Source: Entoloma clypeatum (lineage: Eukaryota > Basidiomycota > Agaricomycetes > Agaricales > Entolomataceae). From it: a stretch of DNA of 64,000 nt. A program made the position numbers and the translations under genes. Below, in pieces: positions 54,573-64,000 of the stretch. The notes under the pieces were generated by a model that was not told where the DNA came from, did not search any database, and saw only the letters and a program-made list of their open reading frames with translations. The stretch is taken from assembly GCA_963565915.1 (NCBI GenBank), contig OY751491.1:3472001-3536000 (forward strand), read 5' to 3'. The stretch's first letter is position 1, and each line of letters opens with the position of its first letter.

Positions 54573-55167
54573 TGTTACATTCCGATCAGCTCCGACATTT
54601 TCCGACCAATTCCGACACCTCCGACACCTCCGACACCTCCGACACCTCCGACACCTCCGACACCTCCGACACCTCCGACACCTCCGACACCTCCGACACC
54701 TCCGACACCTCCGACACCTCCGACACCTCCGACACCTCCGACACCTCTGACACCTCCGACATTTTGACTAATACTTATTATGCATACTTACTGTTATGAA
54801 TCTCGTTACTACGTACATTACTTACATCCGACCATGTTAAGCATCTCCAACAGCCACTCGTTATCCGACTCTGACGAAGCCACACATCCTCCGACATAGT
54901 ATTTAAACTTATGTAGAATCGTGTATTAGCTTCAGTTTGAATATCAACTTAGATTCGACATCACACCTCTCATCCTCTTTCCAACTCTTAACTTGAGTCC
55001 GACCTCCGATCCTCCGATCCTTCCGAAATAAGGACACCGACGTATTAGCGAGGGCGCAACACACAAGTTGAAGCCAAGTCCTTGCCCCTACATTGCACGC
55101 GCTCCGACCCTCCGACCTTCCGACGCGTCCGACGTAGCTCCGACGTTTTGTCAATCAGTTCTTAACA
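54573..55167 (+). repeat. 3' LTR of Gypsy B with expanded minisatellite
   Basis: 595 bp, TGTTACATTCCG...GTTCTTAACA, preceded by the purine tract AAGGGGGAAATAC. It contains 17 copies of the 9-mer CCGACACCT starting at 54612; the other family LTRs have three to five. Length differences between family LTRs are due mostly to this array. Confidence 0.92.
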
Positions 55168-55206
55168 CCAATCCCATGACATACAAATAATGTACAAATA
55201 AGTAGA

Positions 55207-55930
55207 CTACTGTAGTATTACGACCGTAGATTCACGTAATGCGTAACAGCAGGCTGTGAATTGAATCTATTGGGCACTGTAACGTGTAACATTGCACAAT
55301 GAATTTGTTTTCCAACGAAATCCAACAAAATCAAAATCAGTGATTTTCCCCTTCAAAAATGACTATTGTGGCCGCTATGAACACTTAGGCACCCTCCCAT
55401 GCTTCGTCCCCCCCAAAACGCATCGGTTTTTTCAGTTTCCTCTGACCTCGACCGAGAACCTCAGGTTTTTCAATTTCAATATCTGCCATTGCCTCCATGT
55501 CCTCTCCACTTCCTGTCCTTATTGGGAGTGTGAACTGGACGAGCTCATGAATGGAGATTGTTGCAGGGGGTATGATGCAATGATAGATATCCGGGGGAAT
55601 GGTATATGTGCTTCTGCTATCAGTCGGACCGAGGAGTGGCTGTGGGTTGTTGGCCATCGTGTCGGGCGTTGAGTAAGTTGGTGGCAACAACATGAACTGA
55701 ATAGAAGTTTTAATACTTGTGTCAATCACCCCCAGATCATCCGCACGATTTTGACCTGAATGAGTAGTCAACGGAACAGAGATCATTTCTTGCACATGTC
55801 GATTTTTGTGCCATGCAAGTGAATTTATTTTCGACCGTAACACATGACAACGGACCGTGAACCTAGTGCCAGTGAACCTATTGCGTAACACGTAACATGC
55901 CGTGAATCTATGGTCATAATACTACAGTAG
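55207..55930. mobile_element. Putative DNA element with ~30-bp terminal inverted repeats
   Basis: The left end CTACTGTAGTATTACGACC (then GTAGATTCACG) is matched by the reverse complement of the right end with two mismatches over about 30 bp, both CpG-type. The 724-bp interior has a minus-strand open frame of 168 codons (55891-55385) with no domain I recognise; it could be chance. No clear target duplication. Probably a non-autonomous DNA transposon. Confidence 0.6.
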
Positions 55931-56408
55931 TATATAAGACTGTCCTTATTCTCTGTGCAATATAATGCTCTTACCGAGTAACCCCCACCTTGCAAACACC
56001 TCCCAAGGTTAGTAGTAAGGTTCCCGCTCTATCGTAGAATACATGATTCGTAGTGTGTAGCATAGAGTATACTAGGACTGCAAGACAACACATCCGCTGT
56101 GATCACCTCCTGCGTTGATGTGATCGTATGCTGTTCTAACATCCACCAGGTCTGATTTTGACTGGGCATCAGGTAGAAGGCTGGAGGAAACATTGTCAGG
56201 GATTGATGTCCCCATGGCTGGAGGTGGACACTGGACAATTTGTTCTCATGTGTATCAAAAATTTAGCGAGATTGTACCATGTGATATATGTTTTTTACCG
56301 ATGGTATTCTGGAGGTGGTAATTTACCTACCACGTGACCATTTTTACCGGTAAAAAAGGGGTTCGGTAAAAATCTCAGAGTTTTTTCCGCAACACTAAAA
56401 ATTTAGCG
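55931..56408. other. Non-coding spacer with a direct-repeat-flanked segment
   Basis: No gene. The 12-mer AAAAATTTAGCG occurs at 56257-56268 and 56397-56408, flanking a 128-bp segment with ACCGGTAAAA/TTTTACCGG words in both orientations. This looks like a small insertion with a target duplication in the upstream part of the WD40 remnant. Confidence 0.45.
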
Positions 56409-57332
56409 CAGATGGCAGGCAAGTCGTCACGGGTGATCGTGATCAGGTCCACTTTTGGACGAAAGAGAAAGGTCGACTGGTTGCCAGTGAACCGTCATTG
56501 CGTGTCGACTGCACCTTTTTATGGTCTGTTGGTTGTCTCCTGATGGGAGATTCCTTGCAGCTGGTCATGATAAGGAACCAAACACCAAGGTCTGGGACCT
56601 GCAAGCTCGTCAAGCAATCCCCCTGCCATCTGTGGGTCAAGCTCAAACTTGTCAGTCGCTCACCAGATAGCTCGAAACTTGCTTGTGCCTCCTCCCGGAG
56701 AAGCATCCGGCTTTGGGACGTCCCGGCGGTTATGCGCAGTTACGACGAACCTCGGGTCTCGTTCACGGCTTTCTCACCCAGTGGAACTTTGACTGTCGCT
56801 GTCTTGGTAGATCTTAGATAACAGCATATTATTGTGGGACGCGAGAAGGACGCGCGCTATTGGCAAATATCTCCCGGGCAATGACTTGGAGGACGATGTC
56901 AGGCATGTATCCTTTGCAGAAGACGACACCCAGATCGCGGCTGCGACTGCGAACACGGTCTACCTCTGGGACGTGAGTCAGAAGCTCCTGGCGTCAACGG
57001 TGCAGGATATCGTCCCTTCCATTCTTTCCCTGTCATTCACGACAGGCGGTCAAGCACTCTATACGGAACACGAGGATGGCAGTTTTCATGTCTGGAATGA
57101 GATTGAAGGGGAGTTGGTCGCAGCCCATCAGCCGTCTCTGCCGACGCTCGAGAGGGACGGTCCTTCTTTTGAGGAAGTTGAAGAAGGTTCGCCTGGCGCT
57201 TCTCGACTGGATGGTGTACGGTGGAAGACGAAGGAGTTCGGGTTGTGGGCGTACTTTGAAGGCCACATCATCAGAGGTCCGGAGGATGGGTCAATTACTG
57301 TGGTTCCTGTGGATGCAGCCATCTCCAAGTGA
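56409..57332 (+). pseudogene. WD40-repeat protein, C-terminal remnant
   Basis: At least four WD40 repeats can be read in alternating frames: ADGRQVVTGDRDQVHFWTKE, SPDGRFLAAGHDKE...KVWDL, SPDSSKLACASSRRSIRLWD, ILLWDARRTRAIG, and ATANTVYLWDVSQ with GSFHVWNEIEGE. The last 166 codons (56832-57332) are open and end FEGHIIRGPEDGSITVVPVD, resembling the C-terminal end of basidiomycete NACHT/NB-WD40 proteins as I recall them. Frameshifts near 56530, 56640 and 56820 and the missing N-terminus make it a remnant; introns could explain some but not all shifts. Confidence 0.65.
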
Positions 57333-57984
57333 ACTGCACCCTCATTTGGACAGGTCTGTTGCAATTATTGTATCGTGCTTGAATACTTTTCTCTTCAAAT
57401 TTGCATTTTTATTGAAATCAACCACGTTCAACCACCGACATTGAACGTTGAACAACTATACGCAACTTATTTTCGATGTAATATTCCCGATGAACCTTCA
57501 TCGACATCATCCATTCTGCGGCTTTGGACGTGTATATTATTCACTATTTCAAAAGATAGGGACCCCATGAATGAGGCGGGCAGTGGATCCACTAATACAA
57601 GGAAGTTCGTGTTGTGCATAGAAGCTCGGTAATTTGCCCGTCTCGAGCATTCCCTTTTCGCGGAGTGGAATATCACGTCGTTCGCGTGTCAGGAAACGGG
57701 CATCGAAGTTTGGTGGCTCCAGTGACTATGCCCAAATGACCAACGCATTATGGTGATTCTTGCGTTCATAAAGCGCGCGAGGAGGATCTTGAAGAGACAA
57801 CAGTTGTTTGACCGAGGGCGCGACAGTCCCGAGGCCTTCCTTTAACGACCCTGCAGCTTGTTGCGTGTAACTTGAACCAGAATGGTCTGCGGCACGGATA
57901 GTTGGGGACGATGCGGCGACATGAGGGTGAACCCGTGGAATCAGCGACTGACTCCACTTTCCCCCAACTTTCCCCCATCATCCA
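57333..57984. promoter_or_regulatory. Upstream region of the UGD gene
   Basis: About 650 bp without a credible gene. Just before the start codon (57950-57983) there is a CT-rich stretch with CTTTCCCCCAACTTTCCCCC, a pyrimidine tract common at fungal transcription starts. No clear TATA box nearby. Confidence 0.45.
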
Positions 57985-59813
57985 ATGGCCCCCGCCACCA
58001 CTAAAGTCACCAAGATCTGCTGCAGTGCGTTGAGGAGATTCTTTCTTTACATTGTTCATGTCGGTGACGATTTACCTGTTCAGTCGGCGCCGGTTACGTC
58101 GGTAAGAGATCAGACCCAACTGACAACCACATTCTGATCACTTGGTTATGCAGGCGGTCCAACTTGCGCCGTCATCGCAGTCAAATGCCCACATATCAGG
58201 GTGACCATTGTCGACCTCAACGCTGAGCGTATTGCAGCTTGGAACTCTTCTAACTTCAAGCTCCCCATCTATGAGCCAGGACTTGAGGCCGTCGTACGAG
58301 AAGCGCGCGGGCGCAACCTTTTCTTCTCGACAGAGGTCGATCAGGCGATTGAGGAGGCAGATCTCATCTTTGTGAGCGTGAACACCCCGACGAAGAAGAG
58401 TGGTGTGGGTGCAGGCAGTGCTGCGGATCTCAAGTACGCCACCTAATGTTTCGGTCTATATTCATCCTAAACCCCCTGCTTTCTTTAGCTACGTTGAGCG
58501 CGCAACCCGACGGATCGCTACCGTCGCCACCTCCTCTAAGATCGTCGTCGAAAAGTCCACCGTCCCATGCCGCACCGCCGAGTCCATGCGGACCATCCTC
58601 GAGGCCAACTCCAGGTCCAACTGCCGCTTCGACATCCTTTCTAACCCCGAGTTCCTCGCAGAGGGAACCGCCATCAGCGACCTCTATCGCCCCGATCGCG
58701 TCCTCATCGGATCCCTACGAACACCAGAGGGCAAGGCTGCCAGCGACGCCCTCGTCTCCGTCTATGCTAACTGGGTCCCGTAAGTGCTTATCGCCACAAC
58801 CAGCCACCTTTTCCTCACCAATGTCCTTCCCCCCCAGACCCGAGCGTATCCTCACCGTCGGCCTCTGGTCCTCCGAGCTCTCAAAGCTCGCCGCAAACGC
58901 CATGCTTGCCCAGCGTATCTCTTCCATCAATGCCCTCTCCGCCATCTGCGAGTCTACCGGAGCCAACATCGACGAAGTCGCCCATGCCATCGGCTACGAC
59001 TCGCGCCTCGGCCCTAAATTCCTCCGTGCCAGTGTCGGTTTTGGCGGCTCGTGCTTCCAGAAAGATATCCTCAACTTGGTATACCTGAGCGAGAGCTGTC
59101 ATTTGCCGGAGGTGGCGGCGTATTGGAGGCAGGTGGTGGATATGAATGAGTACCAGAAGAGGAGATTTTCAAAGAGGGTCGTGCAAGAGTTGTTCAACAC
59201 TATTACAGGCAAGGTGGGCGCGCATATACATGACTTTGTTTTGTTTTGTCGTTGCTGATATGAATGGGCATGTCTTTTCAGCACATTGCAGTTCTTGGAT
59301 TCGCATTCAAGGCCGACACAGGCGATACACGCGAGTCCGCTGCGATTACCCTCGTGAAAGATTTCATGGCTGAGCGTGCACTCGTCACTGTCTATGATCC
59401 TCAAGTCACACGCGAGCAAATTTGGTTGGATCTTACCGAGGCGAATCCTCACCTCTCCCTTGACGACAGTGCGCTGCATATCTTGCTTTCGCTGTGTTTT
59501 TCTATTCACCAAGTTCCTAGTCAAGAAACAAGTCACGATCTCTCCCTCTGCCCTTGCGGCATGCAAGGACGCAGAAGCAGTCGTCATCGCCACTGAATGG
59601 AAAGAGTTTCTTGGCATCGACTGGGAGGCGGTGTATGCCGGCATGAACAAGCCTGCTTTCGTGTTTGACGGGCGACTGTTGGTGGACGCGGAGAAGTTGC
59701 GTCGTATCGGATTCAAGGTCGGTCCAGTTTTTTTAACCTTGGTCGGTGGTGCTGGAATTGATATTATTGGTCGATAGGTGACGACTATTGGACGTGCTGC
59801 AGAGGTGCTTTAG
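57985..59813 (+). CDS. UGD1: UDP-glucose 6-dehydrogenase
   Basis: Oxidises UDP-glucose to UDP-glucuronate with two NAD+, in the cytosol, supplying cell-wall and capsule-type sugars and UDP-xylose. Eight exons: 57985-58024, 58084-58101, 58154-58433, 58489-58779, 58838-59213, 59282-59468, 59521-59717, 59778-59813; seven GT-AG introns of 52-68 bp, all phases consistent, 474 residues. Motifs in order: Rossmann CCIGAGYVGGPT at residue 12, [40 protein letters not shown], the catalytic-Cys motif [10 protein letters not shown], and [13 protein letters not shown] in the C-terminal nucleotide domain. Length matches the family. The 18-bp second exon is unusually short. The third intron (58434-58488) gives LNYVERA and could use a different donor. 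Confidence 0.93.
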
Positions 59814-60877
59814 ATGACTGAAACAGAGCGACGTGAAGAAAGAAAAGGAGAGCGGAGATACCATATCAACCTACAGGCTAACAAACGTATCTGTCAACAC
59901 ACGACGTATAGAAGTCTTGTTTTCAACAGTGGAGTTTCCATCCGACGTTTGACGGACATGACGTCGAAAAGAATGGGCCATCGTGCGTTCAGGCCTTCAA
60001 ACCTTCAAGCTCAAGGTCAATTTGCCCCTCCTGTCTCTTAACTGATCACATCTGTATAGGCATCCTATCGATCGATCCGCCACTGACTCTCCACCTTCGT
60101 CTGAGCACTGGTATTTTTTCTTCGATGGTCAGCCTAGCCTGTTCGGCTGATGCTTTATTTCGATGAATCCCATGAGTTGCTTGAGAAGCGCATAATCAAT
60201 GTCGATGTTCTGACTCGCCCGGGAGCGCTTTTCTTCCTCGACAGGTGGGTTTAGGTTCAATGATCATTGATTAGATTGGCATTGGCACAAACTGTTAATC
60301 CCATCCCTCTCTTGAGCTTGTCATCTCTACTAATGATGTATGTATGCATGCATGCACGTCGTTTTTCATGTAGTGAGACCTGTCTAGATCTTTACCTGAG
60401 CCCGCCCCTTTTACAGGTATACCATTGCTTATTGAGCATCAACGAGACAATCTTGTTATTCGTCCTTAAATAATCGAAGAATCAACGATAAGAACAGTTT
60501 ATAAGTGAGAGAAATTGTTACAACATAGCACACGACGAGGAAAGACAAGAGTGAGAGGAAAGATATATATGCGTAAAGGTTTCCCGCTGGCGTCAGGCAA
60601 CGAATAGCATGGCGGCCATGAAGAAACCCCTCCATTGTCCCAGCCCCATTTACACATTGGCGTGTAAAACAGCCCCGTTCGTCCGTCCCGCCCACCGTAT
60701 ACAGATATAGCGCTTTTCTCTCTGTGGACGCCTTTTTCTTTCACAGGGTTAAGTTGTTGGTGGGAGGAATGGAGGACGAGGTCCATCTAAAGAGCCGCCA
60801 GCAAGACGTTCCCACAGCAGCTCAAAAATCATAGCAAGTGTTAACGACATTGTCATTCTAAACCCCTTCGCATGAAA
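59814..60877. other. Intergenic region between convergent genes
   Basis: About 1.06 kb holding the 3' ends of the UGD gene (plus) and the EST1-like gene (minus). Only short chance ORFs are present. A TGCATGCATGCA stretch lies near 60345. I see no RNA gene or repeat. Confidence 0.5.
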
Positions 60878-63800
60878 TCAGCCAACATTGCCCCAGAGCG
60901 ACGGGGGCGGGGCAGCAGCAGCAAAAGGCGCCGCAGCCCCCAGCCGAGGATCATGCAGAGGGTTGAGCGAGAACTGCTGTAGGTGCAAGTGCGAATGCGT
61001 GGGGTGATGACTCGGATGGTGGTAGGGTTGTCGATACATCCCAGAGCTCGATGCGAGAGGAGAGGACGTATTCGTGACGGTCAGGTTTGCTGCGCCGAAC
61101 CCTCCTCCGAGTCCAAGTCCAAGCATGTCAGGGCGGTGGATCGGCTGTTGATACTGCTGCATCGTGGGAGAAACAGGCGCATATCCGAACGGATCCTGTT
61201 GCAGACCGAGGTGATGATAGCTCGGATAATTCCTAGGCGATCCTACCGCTCCTGCCATCGACACAGAAGGAACTCTCCGGTGGACCTTTCCGCCACCAGG
61301 CACGATTGTCTGCGGCTGACTTGCATGAACAACAGAAGGCATCGATCCAACGAGATCATGATGCGAATTCTGCGTCCCACCGGGGTACGAAGACGCCCAC
61401 ACCAACGACTGCGACGAGTCCAAACCGAGGGACCCCTGCGCCGTCGCCTGTCTATTGTGCTGGTACGTCTGGTTCGGCTGACTCGTAAACTTCAAAGACT
61501 TTTCTTCCTGAGACGCAGACCAGATGTTGTGGCCTTGTGGATGGGACAGCTCAGAAGCAAAAGGCAGCGCTAGCGGGGCGGAGGACTCCAGGTGGGCCCG
61601 TGTAGCCCGCCCGCTCATGACTTCATTCAACAGGTCCTGAGCGGTGGTGACTGCGTGACTTGGGACAGGGCCGTGCGAGGTGAAGGGCGACGAGATGTTT
61701 TTTGGAGGCGACGCTTTGGGTGGACTCTTCAGCAGTGGTACTGTATGCGTCACTGGCGTGGCGATATTGTATGTTGGCGGGGACGAGAGGGTGGGTGCGA
61801 TGACAGGGGATGCAGGAGCCCTAAATAACCCGCTAATCAATAGAAGAACCGATAGCGTCCGACGGGCAAGCTTACCTTGGATCCCATACGATTTCGTCCT
61901 CCTCGTCCTCGTACTCTTCTTCCGCAGGCGCGTTTATGACATCAAAAGCTTCTCGAAGAATATCATCGTCTGTACGTGATGTCTCTTCTGTCAGGCTGTC
62001 ATCCTCTCGCTCGGCAGCACGACTCTCGATGGGTGGCTCCGGTGGAGGCAGAATATTCTGTACGGCAGTGAAGGCCGTCTGAATTTCATCATTTCTGCGT
62101 GAAGATTTATCTGGCTCGACGATCTCATCTTTGAACCGGAAGACACCATATGATTCCATTATAGGAAAGTTCTGATAGGGATGTATATGAACTTTTAGCA
62201 AAGAAAAATACTGAGTTCTCATACCTGTGCGGCGACAAGCTCCTTGGCATCGTTCAGGAGATCTGCTATTCTCATCAACTGCCAGTCATTCGGATGGACT
62301 TCCTGAGCCTCTTGAGGACCCGTACTCGACTTCTCGCCCTCCGCATCAATCTTCACAACAGCACCCATCAAATTCTTCAGAGGCAAAAAACCCCTCATCT
62401 CCACATCCTCCTCCAACGGCGCAGTGAACGGAGGCAATTTCGAAACCGGAAATTTTATAGACAGGGAGGTCATAAACTCGGCATACGACCGCCAGAACCG
62501 TCTCGTAGACGTCGACGTCCTGCTGTACTGATATTCTGTATTCCGAGAGATCTCGACGCCGTCAGCGCGGTTCGTTGTTTGGTGAGCGTCAAATTCGTGG
62601 TCCTGCACAATGTGTTTGACGTTGGCCTTCATCCACTTGCTGGCGATGCGAAGGGCGGGAAGGGTCCGCCTGAAAGTGGCGGTTATATGCTGAGCCAGGT
62701 CATCGCCAGGCGCATCTTTCGGTGGCGGAACCTTGAGCTCATCAACGCCGACTTCTAACAGCACGCGATGTAGGTCGAGTATATGCTCAAAAATGAACCA
62801 CTCTATCACCACCGATGTGCCTTCTGGAGGTGGCGTCACCTCGGCTTTCCTACTGGAGGTAATGGGAGGAGAGCGGAGCATCCGGTGCTTCCACAGGGCA
62901 CCTTGGGAAAGAACGACTGCGTTGGAGATCATATCGGTGGGCAGGTACCGTTCAGAAACCGAGGCGTAAAAGTCGTCAAAAACACCCTTGTGGTGGCGGC
63001 GAGATATAGATTCCATTCTAAAGATGAGATGATAGGTAGAGAAATGGTGGAGAACACGGGGGCGGACATACTTTTTGACACCCCTCTCCATTCCTACCTT
63101 CCACAATGCATGGAGAACGACAGTCTTCTCCTTAAACAATTCCGTCTGCACTCTCGGCGGCAAAATCTCTGTCCTGTCCTTCTCTCTTTTCGACCGGCCC
63201 CTCCACTGTTCCAACGCCTTGGACAGGACCGAATTCAAATTCTCCGACGCTGTATCATACGGCGTCCGCACACACAGCGCGCGATAATAATGCGTCAGCG
63301 ACAGGAACGAATCCTTCTTGTATGTCGCGAGGATCGCAAGCTGGTGTGATGGATTTCCATCAGATGGCACCAGCAAACGCGCTTGCTCATAACAATGCTG
63401 CGCCTTCTCATAATTCCTCGGGCGCGGCACAGCCTCCACAGCACCACCACCGCGGCGATTCCGGCCACGTCTCCCAGGCCCTTCCTCGTGTCCCGCCTTG
63501 GGCCGGCCTCCGCCCTCGTTGTAGAGCTCCCGATAGCGGTTGATATCCCCAAGACAGATCAGCGCCTTGGCTACCATCGCTAGCCACGCCGCCTTCTCTT
63601 CACTCGAGCCCGCAACAAACGTCGTAGACGTGTCCTCGGGCGGAAACTGAAACTGATTCCTTCCATGCTGTGGAGCGCCTACCCCGCTTATTTCCGCGGC
63701 GCCTTCTCCACCCAGCGCCAGAGACTCTTCCGTCTCGTTGATGATCCCAAGCGCCACCAGCGCCACTGTAGCCTCGTCGAGCCCGAAGGACCGGCGCAGC

Positions 63801-64000
63801 CGCACGACGAGCTGGTTCCAGAACTTCTCCTCTTCCGCGAGAAACTGTCTGAACCGCTGGACGAGCTTGCGGTGTTCGACGACGTGAGTGTTGTTCCTCT
63901 GGTTTGACTGGTTCTGCTGCTGTGGGGGCTGTTTGGGCTTGCTCTGGATGATGCGATCAAGGTTGAGGATGCGTTGCTTGTACGACGCTATGAAAGCGTA
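60878..64000 (-). CDS. EST1/SMG7-like protein, C-terminal part
   Basis: Three exons in the window, 64000-62225 (still open at the edge), 62171-61876 and 61820-60878, with introns of 53 and 55 bp; about 1004 residues are visible and the N-terminus lies outside. The text starts with an Est1 N-terminal segment (HRKLVQRFRQFLAEEEKFWN), then the TPR-like core: KALICLGDINRYRELY, YEKAQHCYEQARLLVPSDG, PSHQLAILATYKKDSFLSLT, HYYRALCVRTPYDTASENL. The middle is the EST1 DNA/RNA-binding region; the end is disordered, Pro/Ser/His-rich. No PIN domain follows, so SMG7/EBS1/Est1 is more likely than SMG6. Such proteins act in nonsense-mediated decay or at telomeres. Confidence 0.85.

Larger units (their letters stand above)
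41662..55167 (+). mobile_element. Ty3/Gypsy element B (family 1), host of Gypsy C
   Basis: Plus-strand Gypsy of about 6.2 kb without the nested Gypsy C at 42485-49754. The 5' LTR (41662-42145) has lost its first few bases and cuts into the Copia H LTR; the 3' LTR is 54573-55167. Gag is interrupted by C and carries a deletion of most of its length; pol is full of stops. Between pol and the 3' LTR lies an antisense two-exon gene. No target duplication is apparent at the outer ends, consistent with loss at the 5' end. Confidence 0.88.

Noticed and set aside
54306..54767. Open frame encoding a Pro-Thr-Pro repeat protein
   Set aside because: It is the 9-bp LTR minisatellite read in frame; a 9-mer without a stop gives an endless open frame. 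The upstream part is antisense of the accessory gene.
54573..55167. CRISPR-like array of regularly spaced short repeats
   Set aside because: Units are 9 bp, directly tandem and without spacers; the context is eukaryotic and within an LTR.
55385..55891. 168-codon minus-strand gene in the inverted-repeat element
   Set aside because: No domain, no relatives in the window and composition like the flanks; mentioned under the element but not called as a gene.
59099..59716. 205-codon minus-strand frame
   Set aside because: It is antisense to exons 5-7 of the UGD gene, whose splice phases and motifs are all consistent.

Overview
This window looks like nuclear DNA of a filamentous basidiomycete, probably an Agaricomycete. 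The two host genes on the right have very short introns (52-68 bp) with GT-AG ends, and the rest is a dense pile of chromodomain Ty3/Gypsy, Ty1/Copia and Tad/I-type LINE retrotransposons of the kind that fill mushroom genomes. Nothing bacterial is present. All domain calls were made by reading; no search was run.

Layout. 1-2873: 5' half of a Gypsy element on the minus strand (family 1, 'A'). 2874-11037: a decayed LINE on the plus strand, split at 5395-7695 by a second, 5'-truncated LINE on the minus strand with a 14-bp target duplication. 11038-13498: non-coding dispersed repeats, including a 556-bp inverted-terminal-repeat element and a long inverted repeat. 13499-32185: Gypsy element E (plus), whose 5' LTR was split by Gypsy D (minus, 13831-20023) and whose integrase was split by Copia F (plus, 23762-29529); every junction has a 5-bp duplication. 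32186-37650: debris, namely Copia G with a solo LTR and a TA-flanked MITE inside it, a family-1 pol fragment and more dispersed repeat. 37651-41661: decayed Copia H. 41662-55167: Gypsy B (plus, family 1), split inside gag by Gypsy C (minus, 42485-49754), the best preserved Gypsy here. 55168-57332: an inverted-repeat element and a broken WD40 gene. 57985-59813: an eight-exon UDP-glucose 6-dehydrogenase gene. 60878-64000: the C-terminal part of an EST1/SMG7-like gene on the minus strand, convergent with it and running off the window.

Most unusual signal. Gypsy B and Gypsy C, from different subfamilies, each carry an extra gene on the strand opposite to gag-pol, tail to tail with pol and next to the 3' LTR. 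Both extra genes have two exons and a 50-bp intron placed between two CX2CX6C half-clusters. Spliced, they give a charged coiled-coil N-terminus, a CX2CX6C-X10/11-CX2CX6C cluster that fits the fungal binuclear zinc spacing, and an acidic tail ending near NKKQ. The two halves look swapped relative to GAL4-type clusters. Gypsy E instead carries two sense-strand accessory ORFs after the chromodomain, the second with two zinc-knuckle-like motifs. Together these suggest that LTR elements in this lineage carry small zinc-binding accessory proteins 3' of pol.

Decay. Of 22 differences I count by eye between the two LTRs of C, D, E and F, 21 are transitions and 17 fit CpG loss. Many in-frame stops are TGA where the family has an arginine CGA codon. 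This points to cytosine methylation followed by deamination as the force inactivating these elements.
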